NCBI GenBank assembly: GCA_020161015.1
Contig: JAIUOT010000051.1
Span: forward strand, 1-37,129
Length of the DNA stretch: 37,129 nt
Source: Actinomycetota bacterium
GTDB taxonomy: Bacteria; Actinomycetota; Actinomycetes; Propionibacteriales; Propionibacteriaceae
Reading direction: 5' to 3'
Position 1 is the stretch's first letter, and each line of letters begins with the position of its first letter. Of the stretch, positions 24,293-30,928 are shown one piece after another. The position numbers and the translations under genes are program-made. The notes under the pieces were generated by a model. That model saw only the letters and a list, made by a program, of their open reading frames with translations, searched no databases and had not been told where the DNA came from.

Positions 24293-25074
24293 TGGACGGC
24301 CGTGCGCGGGTGCCCGTCGCCGTGGTGGCCGCGGCCCTGATCGGGCTGGTCGCCTTCAGCTGGCCACTGTTCCTGCGTCCGGAGTCGGGCATGTCGGCCA
24401 CGCAGGCGCCGATCATGTTCGCGCTCGTGCTGCCCACGGTGCTCGCGGTCGTGCTGTCCGAGATCGCCGGGGGCCGCATGGACGCCCGCTCGCTGGCGAT
24501 GCTCGGGGTGCTGGCCGCCGTCGGCACGATCCTGCGTCCGCTCAGCGCGGGGACGGCGGGGTTCGAGCTGGTCTTCTTCCTGATGATCCTCGCCGGGCGG
24601 GTGTTCGGGGCCGGCTTCGGCTTCGCGCTCGGCGCGATCACCCTGTTCACCTCCGCGCTGATCACGTCCGGGGTCGGGCCCTGGCTGCCGTACCAGATGC
24701 TGGCGGCGGGCATGGTCGGACTGTTCGCCGGGCTCCTGCCGCGGGCGGGCGGACGGGCCGAGATCCTGCTGCTGGCCGCCTACGGCATGGTGTCCGCCTT
24801 CGCCTACGGCTGGGTGATGGACTTCTCGTTCTGGCCGTTCGGGATCGGCGAGGACACCCAGATCTCGTTCGACCCGGCGCTCGGCCCGCTGGAGAACCTG
24901 CACCGGTTCGTGCTGTACAACATCGCCACCTCGATGGGGTGGAACCTGGGCCGCGCCCTGACCAACGCCGTGGTGATCGCCCTGCTCGGCGTCCCCCTGC
25001 TGCGACTGCTGCGCCGCAGCGCCCGCCAGGCCCGGTTCGCGCCCGCGAGTTCGGCCCAACCTCTGGCGGAATAG
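24292..25074 (+). CDS. ECF transporter S component, probably corrinoid-specific
   Basis: The 260-residue protein is a bundle of about six membrane helices with the look of an ECF substrate-binding subunit: a small, very hydrophobic core and Gly/Ala-rich first helices for T contact (VPVAVVAAALIGLVAFSW). Characteristic loops include GTAGFELVFFLMILAGRVFGAGFGFALGA, ITSGVGPWLPYQMLAAGMVGLFAGLLP and YGWVMDFSFWPF. The ATG overlaps the ATPase stop by 1 nt. Specificity cannot be read from the sequence alone. The upstream riboswitch and transcobalamin-like proteins point to cobalamin or a precursor such as cobinamide. It ends the operon; no clear terminator precedes sodA. Confidence 0.85.
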   Translation: MDGRARVPVAVVAAALIGLVAFSWPLFLRPESGMSATQAPIMFALVLPTVLAVVLSEIAGGRMDARSLAMLGVLAAVGTILRPLSAGTAGFELVFFLMILAGRVFGAGFGFALGAITLFTSALITSGVGPWLPYQMLAAGMVGLFAGLLPRAGGRAEILLLAAYGMVSAFAYGWVMDFSFWPFGIGEDTQISFDPALGPLENLHRFVLYNIATSMGWNLGRALTNAVVIALLGVPLLRLLRRSARQARFAPASSAQPLAE

Positions 25075-25134
25075 CCACCGCAGGGGGCAGGTTGGGGGTA
25101 GGTGATAGCCAGTCACGCAACGAAGGGAAACCTG

Positions 25135-25743
25135 ATGGCCTACACGCTGCCCGATCTCGACTACGACTACGGCGCACTCGCCCCGCACATCGCCCCGGAG
25201 ATCATGGAGCTCCACCACAGCAAGCACCACGCCGCCTACGTGGCCGGCGCCAACACCGCGCTGGAGAAGATGGCCGAGGCCCGCGACAAGGGCGACTTCG
25301 CCAACATCCCCAAGCTCGAGAAGGACCTCGCCTTCCACCTCGGTGGCCACATCAACCACTCGGTGTTCTGGAAGAACATGTCGCCGGACGGCGGCGGTGA
25401 GCCCGACGGCGACGTGGCCGCGGCCATCGACGAGTTCTTCGGCTCGTTCGCCGGCTTCAAGGGCCAGTTCGAGGCCGCCGCCAACTCGCTGCAGGGCTCC
25501 GGCTGGGCGCTGCTGGTGTGGGACCCGCTGGGCGCGCGCCTGAACATCAACCAGCTCTACGACCAGCAGAACAGCGTCCCGGTCGGCCAGCTGCCGGTGC
25601 TCCAGCTGGACATGTGGGAGCACGCGTTCTACCTCCAGTACAAGAACGTCAAGGGCGACTACGTGAAGGCCTGGTGGAACGTCGTCAACTGGGCGGACGT
25701 GGCTGCCCGGCTCGCCAAGGCGCGTGCGGCGGTCGTCCTCTAG
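25135..25743 (+). CDS. sodA: Superoxide dismutase, Fe/Mn family
   Basis: The 202-residue cytosolic enzyme dismutates superoxide. The metal ligands are visible: His27 (MELHHSKHH), His75 (HINHSVFW), and Asp159/His163 ([14 protein letters not shown]). GGH upstream of His75 is MnSOD-like, and YDQQN near residue 144 has Gln where the mycobacterial iron enzyme has His. This leans to manganese or cambialistic use, but metal cannot be fixed from sequence. The ATG at 25135 is supported by GAAGGGA 7 nt upstream; an ATG-like start 33 nt earlier lacks one. It stands alone between the ECF operon and rpfB. Confidence 0.95.
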   Translation: MAYTLPDLDYDYGALAPHIAPEIMELHHSKHHAAYVAGANTALEKMAEARDKGDFANIPKLEKDLAFHLGGHINHSVFWKNMSPDGGGEPDGDVAAAIDEFFGSFAGFKGQFEAAANSLQGSGWALLVWDPLGARLNINQLYDQQNSVPVGQLPVLQLDMWEHAFYLQYKNVKGDYVKAWWNVVNWADVAARLAKARAAVVL

Positions 25744-25778
25744 GACCCCGGGATCCGACAGTCCCCCGACGGTCAATT

Positions 25779-25818
25779 CTGAGAGAAACTTGACCTAACT
25801 CTCAGGATCAGGCAGGCT
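25779..25818 (+). promoter_or_regulatory. Candidate rpfB promoter with an inverted repeat around the -35
   Basis: TTGACC (25790-25795) and CAGGCT (25813-25818) are 17 bp apart. The -35 is flanked by CTGAGAG (25779-25785) and CTCTCAG (25799-25805), a perfect 7-bp inverted repeat centred on it. The leader would be about 37 nt. The arrangement suggests a repressor or other regulator; none is identified. Confidence 0.5.
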
Positions 25819-25860
25819 CTTCTCAGGAACTGCACGCCTAGACCTTCGGGGGACTGCGTC

Positions 25861-26982
25861 TTGAACAAGGCGATCACTGCGACCGCGCTGTCAGCAGCAC
25901 TGCTGGCCGGCGGCGCCTTCACCGCCTCTGCCCTGTACAAGAGCGTGCAGCTGAGCGTCGACGGACAGGTGCAGGAGGCCTCGGGCTTCGCCCTCACCGT
26001 CTCCGACGTGCTCGCGACGAGGGGCATCGCGCTGACCGACCGCGACATCGTCACCCCGGAGCCGTCCGCCCCGGTCACCAGCGGCACGACGGTCACCGTC
26101 CGCTACAGCAAGCAGGTCACGCTGAACGTGGACGGCAGCCCGCGCACGTTCCTGACCACCGCGGCCACCCTCGACGAGGCGCTGCTGTCCAACGCGCTGT
26201 CGGCGGAGCCGGTCTCGCTGATGGCGAGCTCCAACAACGCCGGCCTGGCCGGCGCACGGATGTCCGTCCCGCTCGCCACCCCGCTGCCGCGCGACGGGCT
26301 CACCGTCCAGGTGACCACCCCCAAGGACATCGTCCTGAGCGTGGGCGGCACGAAGACGAAGCTCACCACCACCGCCCCCACGGTCGGCGACCTGCTGCTC
26401 GAGCAGGGCCTGACCACCTCGGCCACCGACCGCCTCGATCCGGTCGCGGGGACCCCGATCGACGAGGGCGCCACCATCACCCTCGACCGGGTCACGGTGA
26501 GCACGAAGACGAAGACCGAGCCGGTGAAGTTCGAGACCGTGCAGAAGAAGAACTCCAGCCTGTGGAAGGGCGAGTCCCGCGTCACGACCGCCGGCAAGGC
26601 GGGCAAGGCCAGGCGCACCTACGAGATCACCGTGGTGAACGGCAAGGTCGAGAAGAAGGTCGTGCTCACCGAGAAGGTGCTCACCAAGCCCGTCACCCAG
26701 GTGCTCGAGGTCGGCACGAAGACCACCAGCAACGGCGTCGGGATCAACCTCGCCCGGGCGGCGATGTGGGACCGCATCGCGCGCTGCGAGTCCGGCGGCA
26801 ACTGGAGCATCAACACCGGCAACGGCTACTACGGCGGCCTCCAGTTCAACCTGGCGTCGTGGAACTCCAACGGCGGGCGCGACTTCGCCGCCTACCCGCA
26901 CCAGGCCAGCCGCGCCGAGCAGATCACCGTGGCCAACCGCTACTACGCGAAGGCCGGAACCAGACCCTGGACCTGCGCCTGA
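25861..26982 (+). CDS. rpfB: Resuscitation-promoting factor, RpfB type
   Basis: The 373-residue exported muralytic enzyme helps dormant actinobacteria resume growth by cleaving peptidoglycan. An N-terminal hydrophobic segment (TATALSAALLAGGAFTASAL) is followed by three DUF348 repeats (LSVDGQVQEASGFALTVSDVL; LNVDGSPRTFLTTAATLDEAL; LSVGGTKTKLTTTAPTVGDLL). A G5 domain follows at about 205-285, and then the lysozyme-like Rpf domain at about 297-373. The catalytic Glu310 is in CESGGNW, and the Cys309-Cys372 pair is the conserved disulfide. The start is TTG at 25861, with GGGGGA 8 nt upstream. The architecture matches M. tuberculosis RpfB. The gene is monocistronic, with a strong hairpin after it. 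Confidence 0.95.
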   Translation: MNKAITATALSAALLAGGAFTASALYKSVQLSVDGQVQEASGFALTVSDVLATRGIALTDRDIVTPEPSAPVTSGTTVTVRYSKQVTLNVDGSPRTFLTTAATLDEALLSNALSAEPVSLMASSNNAGLAGARMSVPLATPLPRDGLTVQVTTPKDIVLSVGGTKTKLTTTAPTVGDLLLEQGLTTSATDRLDPVAGTPIDEGATITLDRVTVSTKTKTEPVKFETVQKKNSSLWKGESRVTTAGKAGKARRTYEITVVNGKVEKKVVLTEKVLTKPVTQVLEVGTKTTSNGVGINLARAAMWDRIARCESGGNWSINTGNGYYGGLQFNLASWNSNGGRDFAAYPHQASRAEQITVANRYYAKAGTRPWTCA

Positions 26983-27028
26983 CGGCCCCCTCCCCCTCGG
27001 CGTCAGCGCAGCACCCTCCCCCGGTCCG

Positions 27029-27069
27029 ACGGCCCCGGAAACCTCCTCCCCCTTGGTTTCCGGGGCCGT
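27029..27069 (+). terminator. Hairpin terminator after rpfB
   Basis: ACGGCCCCGGAAACC (27029-27043) and GGTTTCCGGGGCCGT (27055-27069) form a perfect 15-bp stem with an 11-nt loop; only TTG follows, so the T-run is weak. The following 27070-27204 contains TTGACC (27103-27108) but no clear -10 for the next operon. Confidence 0.8.
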
Positions 27070-27204
27070 TGCCCGTCCCCGCCCGGGCGCCTTAAGGCAA
27101 GCTTGACCCTCCGTTAGGCCTGCCATGCGCCTCCCGACAGCGGACTCACAGGCAACGACGCGACTCTGGGACCAGCCCTTCACACGGCAGAAAGGTCCGG
27201 CCCC

Positions 27205-27474
27205 ATGAGCACCTCCGCACTGACCAAGACCCGCGTCGTCCTCAGCGCCCTGATGGCGACGGCCACCGTCGCGACCACAGGGATCGTGACCTCGCTCGCG
27301 CTGGCGCGCAGCGAGCAGGACGCCGACGCCGCTGTGGTCACCGACCAGGCGGCCGGCACGACCGGGGCCACCGCCGACGCCCCGAGCACGCACACCGCCA
27401 GCCCCACCTTCGCGCCCACCCCGAAGGCGAAGAGCACCTCCGGCACGACCCACACCAAGACGAAGGGCTCCTGA
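27205..27474 (+). CDS. Small exported or membrane-anchored Thr/Ala-rich protein, function unknown
   Basis: The 89-residue protein has one N-terminal hydrophobic segment (VVLSALMATATVATTGIVTSLALA, about residues 11-34). A 55-residue Thr/Ser/Ala/Pro-rich extracytoplasmic tail follows, ending KTKGS. AGAAAGG lies 9 nt before the ATG. It is the first gene of the apbE operon, 25 nt upstream of apbE. In related actinobacterial loci this place is often taken by a longer exported FMN-binding protein whose N-terminus looks similar; here no FMN-binding domain is present. The tail contains TTGATADA, which loosely resembles an [S/T]GAT flavinylation site but lacks the usual upstream Asp spacing. The role is unknown. 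Confidence 0.7.
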   Translation: MSTSALTKTRVVLSALMATATVATTGIVTSLALARSEQDADAAVVTDQAAGTTGATADAPSTHTASPTFAPTPKAKSTSGTTHTKTKGS

Positions 27475-27499
27475 CCACTCCGGTCGGGGCGACGAGACG

Positions 27500-28459
27500 A
27501 TGGACGCCGCCAGCGTGTGGGACGGGCCCGCGGAGACGGGCTTCGATGCGATCGGGACGCGCAACAGCATCCTGGCGACCGTGCCGACGAGCCTCGCCGA
27601 GGCCGTCCACATCGCGCGGGAGCACCTCGCGGACCTCGACCGGGCGGTGTCGCGCTTCCGTGACGACTCCGAGGTGAGCCGGCTCGCCCGCCTGGCCGCG
27701 ACCGCGGACGCCTGGTGCTTCGGCTCGCCCCTGCTCGTCGACCACCTGGACGCCGCGCGCCACGCGGCGCGGCTCAGCGAAGGCCTCGTCGACTTCACCG
27801 TCGGTTCGGCGGTCATCGCCTCCGGCTACGACGCCGACCTGGCCCTGGTCCGGGCGCGGACCACCTGGGTCCCGTCGGGGCCCGCCCCTCGCGTGCCGGG
27901 GTGGCGGCGGGTCGAGCGGGCGGGGGCACGCCGGATCGCCGTCCCCGCCGGCACCGTCCTCGACTTCGGCGCGACCGCGAAGGCGCACGCCGCGGACACC
28001 ATCGCCCGGCTCCTCGCCAGCCGCCTCGACGGCGGCTTCCTGGTGAACCTCGGCGGCGACATCGCCACCGCGGGCCCGGCCCCCGAGGGCGGGTGGCGCG
28101 TCGGCGTCGAGGCCGCGGACGGGACCGTCCGCCAGGTCGTGGCGGTCGCCGGGCAGGGCGTGGCGACCTCGTCCACCCGGCTGCGCCGCTGGGCCACCCG
28201 CACGGGCGAGGCGCACCACATCGTCGACCCGCGCACCGGGCGCACGGCCGCGGCCACCTGGACCCAGGTGACCTGCATCGCCGCCACCGCCCTGGAGGCC
28301 AACACCGGCTCCACCGCGGCGGTCGTCCTCGGCGAGGACGCCCCCGACTGGCTGTCCGCCCGCCGGGTGGCCGCCCGCCTCGACCGGCCCGACGGGGACG
28401 TGGTGTTCACGCCCGGCTGGCCGGTCCCCGTCCCCGACACCGAAAGGGCCCCCGCATGA
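27500..28459 (+). CDS. apbE: FAD:protein FMN transferase
   Basis: The 319-residue ApbE-family protein attaches FMN from FAD to a Thr/Ser of exported flavoproteins. Motifs: DLDRAVSRFRDDSEVSRL near the N-terminus, the DFGATAKAHAAD FAD-site stretch, FLVNLGGDIATAG, and ATSSTRLRRW...HHIVDPRTGR in the C-terminal half, which contributes the metal site. No lipobox or clear signal peptide is visible at the ATG (27500), so it may act in the cytoplasm or be exported unusually. It overlaps the next gene by 4 nt (ATGA). The expected FMN-accepting partner is not recognisable in the window. Confidence 0.9.
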   Translation: MDAASVWDGPAETGFDAIGTRNSILATVPTSLAEAVHIAREHLADLDRAVSRFRDDSEVSRLARLAATADAWCFGSPLLVDHLDAARHAARLSEGLVDFTVGSAVIASGYDADLALVRARTTWVPSGPAPRVPGWRRVERAGARRIAVPAGTVLDFGATAKAHAADTIARLLASRLDGGFLVNLGGDIATAGPAPEGGWRVGVEAADGTVRQVVAVAGQGVATSSTRLRRWATRTGEAHHIVDPRTGRTAAATWTQVTCIAATALEANTGSTAAVVLGEDAPDWLSARRVAARLDRPDGDVVFTPGWPVPVPDTERAPA

Positions 28460-29022
28460 GCGGACAGGCATTCTGGTTCCTCTCCCGCGCCACCGGCGTG
28501 GTGAGCGTGGTCCTGCTCACCGTGGTGGTGTGCCTCGGCATGGTCACCGCGGGCCGGAGGCGCCCGCACGGCGAGAGCGCCACCGTCGTGATGGGCGTGC
28601 ACCGCTGGCTGTCGCTGGGCATGCTGGTCTTCCTCGCGGTGCACATCGTCACCGCGATCGTCGACGGCTACGTGCCGATCGGCTGGCTGGCCGTCGTGCT
28701 GCCGTTCTCCTCGCCCTACCAGACCCTGCTGGTGGGCCTGGGCACCGTGGCCGTCGACCTGCTGGTCGTGCTGATGGTCACCAGCTACCTGCGCCACCGC
28801 ATCCCGGAGCGACGCTGGCGGATCATCCACTGGACGTCCTACGCGATGTGGCTGGCCGCGCTCGCCCACGGCTTCGCGATGGGCACGAGCGACCAGCCGG
28901 GGCTGCGGCTGACCACCATCGCCTGCGGCACCGTCGGCGGGCTGTTCGTGGCCTGGCGGCTGGTGGCGAGCCACGCCGACAGGGAACGGCGCCAGGAGAT
29001 CAACGCACAGGAGTGGACATGA
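28456..29022 (+). CDS. Ferric-reductase-like transmembrane cytochrome b
   Basis: The 188-residue membrane protein has about five helices and two histidine pairs spaced for two b hemes: His49/His63 (GVHRWLSLGMLVFLAVHIV) and His125/His138 (RIIHWTSYAMWLAALAHG). This is the ferric reductase-like transmembrane domain seen in MsrQ, YedZ and NOX relatives, without a flavin/NADH domain of its own. It would pass electrons across the membrane, taking them from the neighbouring NuoF-like protein and ferredoxin or from quinol. It shares 4-nt overlaps with both flanking genes, so subunits are probably made together. The electron acceptor outside the membrane is unknown. Confidence 0.87.
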   Translation: MSGQAFWFLSRATGVVSVVLLTVVVCLGMVTAGRRRPHGESATVVMGVHRWLSLGMLVFLAVHIVTAIVDGYVPIGWLAVVLPFSSPYQTLLVGLGTVAVDLLVVLMVTSYLRHRIPERRWRIIHWTSYAMWLAALAHGFAMGTSDQPGLRLTTIACGTVGGLFVAWRLVASHADRERRQEINAQEWT

Positions 29023-30122
29023 CCGACCTTCTCACCATGCTCGACGAGGCCGGCCTCACCGGACGCGGCGGGGCGGCGTTCAGCACCGCGACCAAGGTGC
29101 GGGCGGCGCGGGAGCACCGCGCGGAACTGATCGTGAACGTGTGCGACGGCGAGGTCGGCGCGGCCAAGGACGGCTGGATCGTCGAGCACCACCTGCACGA
29201 GCTCATCGAGGGCGCCGGCCTGGTGGCCGGGGACGGGACGCGGCGCGCCGTCCGGTACGCCGCGCACCGGGGCTCGCGGACGGCGTCCCTGCTCGCCGCC
29301 GCGGGGCTGGGCGTGCTGGAGGTCCCCCACCGGTACGTGTCGTCGGAGGAGACCGCGGTCATCTCCGCCGCCCACGGCGGACTCGCCCGGCCGATGACCA
29401 AGCGGGCGCCGTTCGTGTTCGGCGGCCGCGACAGCCAGGGTCGCCGGATCGCGCCGACGGTCGTGCTCAACGCGGAGACCGTCTGGCGGGTGAGCCAGGT
29501 CGCACGGTTCGGCCCGCGCTGGTTCCGCTCGTTCGGCACCACAGACGAGCCGGGACCGCGCCTGGTGGCGGTGGGCGGCCACGTCCCGCGCCCCGGCGTG
29601 TACGAGGCGGCGGCGGGAGTCGCCCTCTCCGACCTGCTCTCCCTCGCCGGAGGCCTGCCACCCGACGCCCGCCACGTCGGTGTCGGCGGGCTCGGCGGGG
29701 TGGTGCTGACCGCCTCGGCCGCGCTCTCCACGATCTGGGACACCCCGGGGATGAAGCGCCACGGCGGAGCTCTCGGTCCGGGCATCGTGACCGTGTGGGA
29801 CCCCTACGCCTGCCCGATCGACGTGGCCGGTGAGCTGATCGCCTACGGCGCCGGCGAGTCCGCCGGGCAGTGCGGGCCGTGCATGTTCGGGCTGCCCGCC
29901 CTGTCCCAGGCCTGGGGGGAGCTGGGACGCCGGCCCGGCGTGCCGGCCCAGGAGCGCCTCCAGCAGCGGCTCTCGCTGCTCGAGCGGCGCGGGGCCTGCC
30001 ACCACCCGGACGGCGTGGCGCGGTTCGCCGCGTCCGCGCTGGGGACGCTGGCCGCGGAGTTCGCCGCGCACGCCGACCACCGGTGCCAGAAGGAGAGGAG
30101 ACCCCATGCCCAGTTCGCCTGA
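29019..30122 (+). CDS. NuoF-like (NADH dehydrogenase 51-kDa family) flavin/iron-sulfur protein
   Basis: The 367-residue protein has the FMN-binding LTGRGGAAFSTATKV (residues 13-26), a version of the NADH/FMN loop (NVCDGEVGAAKD) and SSEETAVISAAHGG. An SLBB-like strand follows (AVGGHVPRPGVYEAAAGVALSDLLSLAGG), and last the iron-sulfur region. In NuoF the cluster uses CGxCxxC plus a distant Cys. Here the stretch reads ESAGQCGPC (Cys285, Cys288) with a later Cys327, so the first ligand is Ala. It lacks the standard length of NuoF and is not part of a nuo operon. It probably oxidises NAD(P)H and feeds the adjacent ferredoxin. It overlaps the next gene by 17 nt. Confidence 0.85.
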   Translation: MTDLLTMLDEAGLTGRGGAAFSTATKVRAAREHRAELIVNVCDGEVGAAKDGWIVEHHLHELIEGAGLVAGDGTRRAVRYAAHRGSRTASLLAAAGLGVLEVPHRYVSSEETAVISAAHGGLARPMTKRAPFVFGGRDSQGRRIAPTVVLNAETVWRVSQVARFGPRWFRSFGTTDEPGPRLVAVGGHVPRPGVYEAAAGVALSDLLSLAGGLPPDARHVGVGGLGGVVLTASAALSTIWDTPGMKRHGGALGPGIVTVWDPYACPIDVAGELIAYGAGESAGQCGPCMFGLPALSQAWGELGRRPGVPAQERLQQRLSLLERRGACHHPDGVARFAASALGTLAAEFAAHADHRCQKERRPHAQFA

Positions 30123-30303
30123 CGCCCGGATCGCCGTCGACCGCGTGCTGTGCACCGGCCACGGGGTGTGTGCCCAGACCCTGCCGGGTGCGGTCACGCT
30201 CGACGAGTGGGGCTACCCGATCATCCGCAGTGAGACGGTGCCGGCCGACGCCGCGTCCCTCGCCGTGAAGCTCTGCCCCGCGCGGGCGTTGTACCTGCGC
30301 TGA
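30106..30303 (+). CDS. Small ferredoxin, [3Fe-4S]-type
   Basis: The 65-residue protein has Cys16, Cys22 and Cys57 in the pattern C-x5-C ... C-P (LCTGHGVC; KLCPARAL), with His19 at the position of the missing fourth ligand. This CxxHxxC form is common in actinobacterial single-cluster ferredoxins, often partners of P450s or flavoproteins. The length is normal. The ATG at 30106 has AGAAGGAGAGG 5-8 nt upstream, although it lies within the end of the preceding gene. It ends the operon; its stop is 1 nt from the convergent response-regulator stop, with no terminator between. Confidence 0.9.
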   Translation: MPSSPDARIAVDRVLCTGHGVCAQTLPGAVTLDEWGYPIIRSETVPADAASLAVKLCPARALYLR

Positions 30304-30304
30304 G

Positions 30305-30928
30305 TCACTGCGGGGGCAGGTGGTCGCGCGCCCAGAGGGCCGCGCTCGTGCGGTCGGGGACGCCGAGCTGGCGGAACACCTGTCCGAGGTGGGACTTCAC
30401 CGTCCGCTCGGTGATGCCGAGGCGGCGTCCGATCTGCTTGTTCGCCAGGCCCTTGGCCACCAGCCGGAGCACCTCGAGCTCGCGGGCCGACAGCGACTCC
30501 TCCGGCCGGGCGGGCCGCGCCGCCGGGAGCAGCACCCGCGCGACCTTCGGGTCGAGCGGGGCGTGACCCTGGGCCGCCGCGCGGACGCCGGCCAGCAACT
30601 GGTCCGGCTCGCCGTCCTTGAGCAGGTAGCCGATCGCGCCCGCGGCGAGGGCCTCGGTGACCTTGGCCGCCTCGGAGAAGGACGTCAGCACCACCACCTT
30701 GGCCTCGGGGTCCGCTGCGACGATGCGCCGGGTGGCCTCGATGCCGTCCATCACGGGCATGGAGAGGTCCATCAGCACGACGTCGGGACGCACGCGCCCG
30801 GCCAGCTCGACCGCCTCCGCGCCGTCGCGGGCCTGGCCGACCACGGTCAGGTCGGCGGTGGCCGCCAGCAGGGCGGACAGCCCGGAGCGGACCATCGCGT
30901 GGTCGTCGACGAGCAGGACGGTGGTCAT
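30305..30928 (-). CDS. NarL/LuxR-family response regulator
   Basis: The 207-residue protein has a receiver domain (TTVLLVDDHAMVRSG, acidic pair at 8-9) with phospho-acceptor Asp54 in VLMDLSMP, the Thr of LTSFSE and Lys of LLKDG. A LuxR-type DNA-binding domain lies at about residues 143-205 (LSARELEVLRLVAKGLANKQIGRRL, ERTVKSHLGQVFRQLGV). The ATG at 30928 is set by GGGAGGGAAGG and overlaps the kinase stop by 4 nt. It is the output half of the two-component system and likely regulates its own operon and/or the convergent apbE operon. Confidence 0.94.
   Translation of the reverse strand: MTTVLLVDDHAMVRSGLSALLAATADLTVVGQARDGAEAVELAGRVRPDVVLMDLSMPVMDGIEATRRIVAADPEAKVVVLTSFSEAAKVTEALAAGAIGYLLKDGEPDQLLAGVRAAAQGHAPLDPKVARVLLPAARPARPEESLSARELEVLRLVAKGLANKQIGRRLGITERTVKSHLGQVFRQLGVPDRTSAALWARDHLPPQ

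Noticed and set aside
27205-27474. Calling the small protein a flavinylated FMN carrier
   Set aside because: TTGAT only partly matches the flavinylation signature, the upstream Asp is wrongly spaced, and there is no FMN-binding domain; kept only as a question in the findings.
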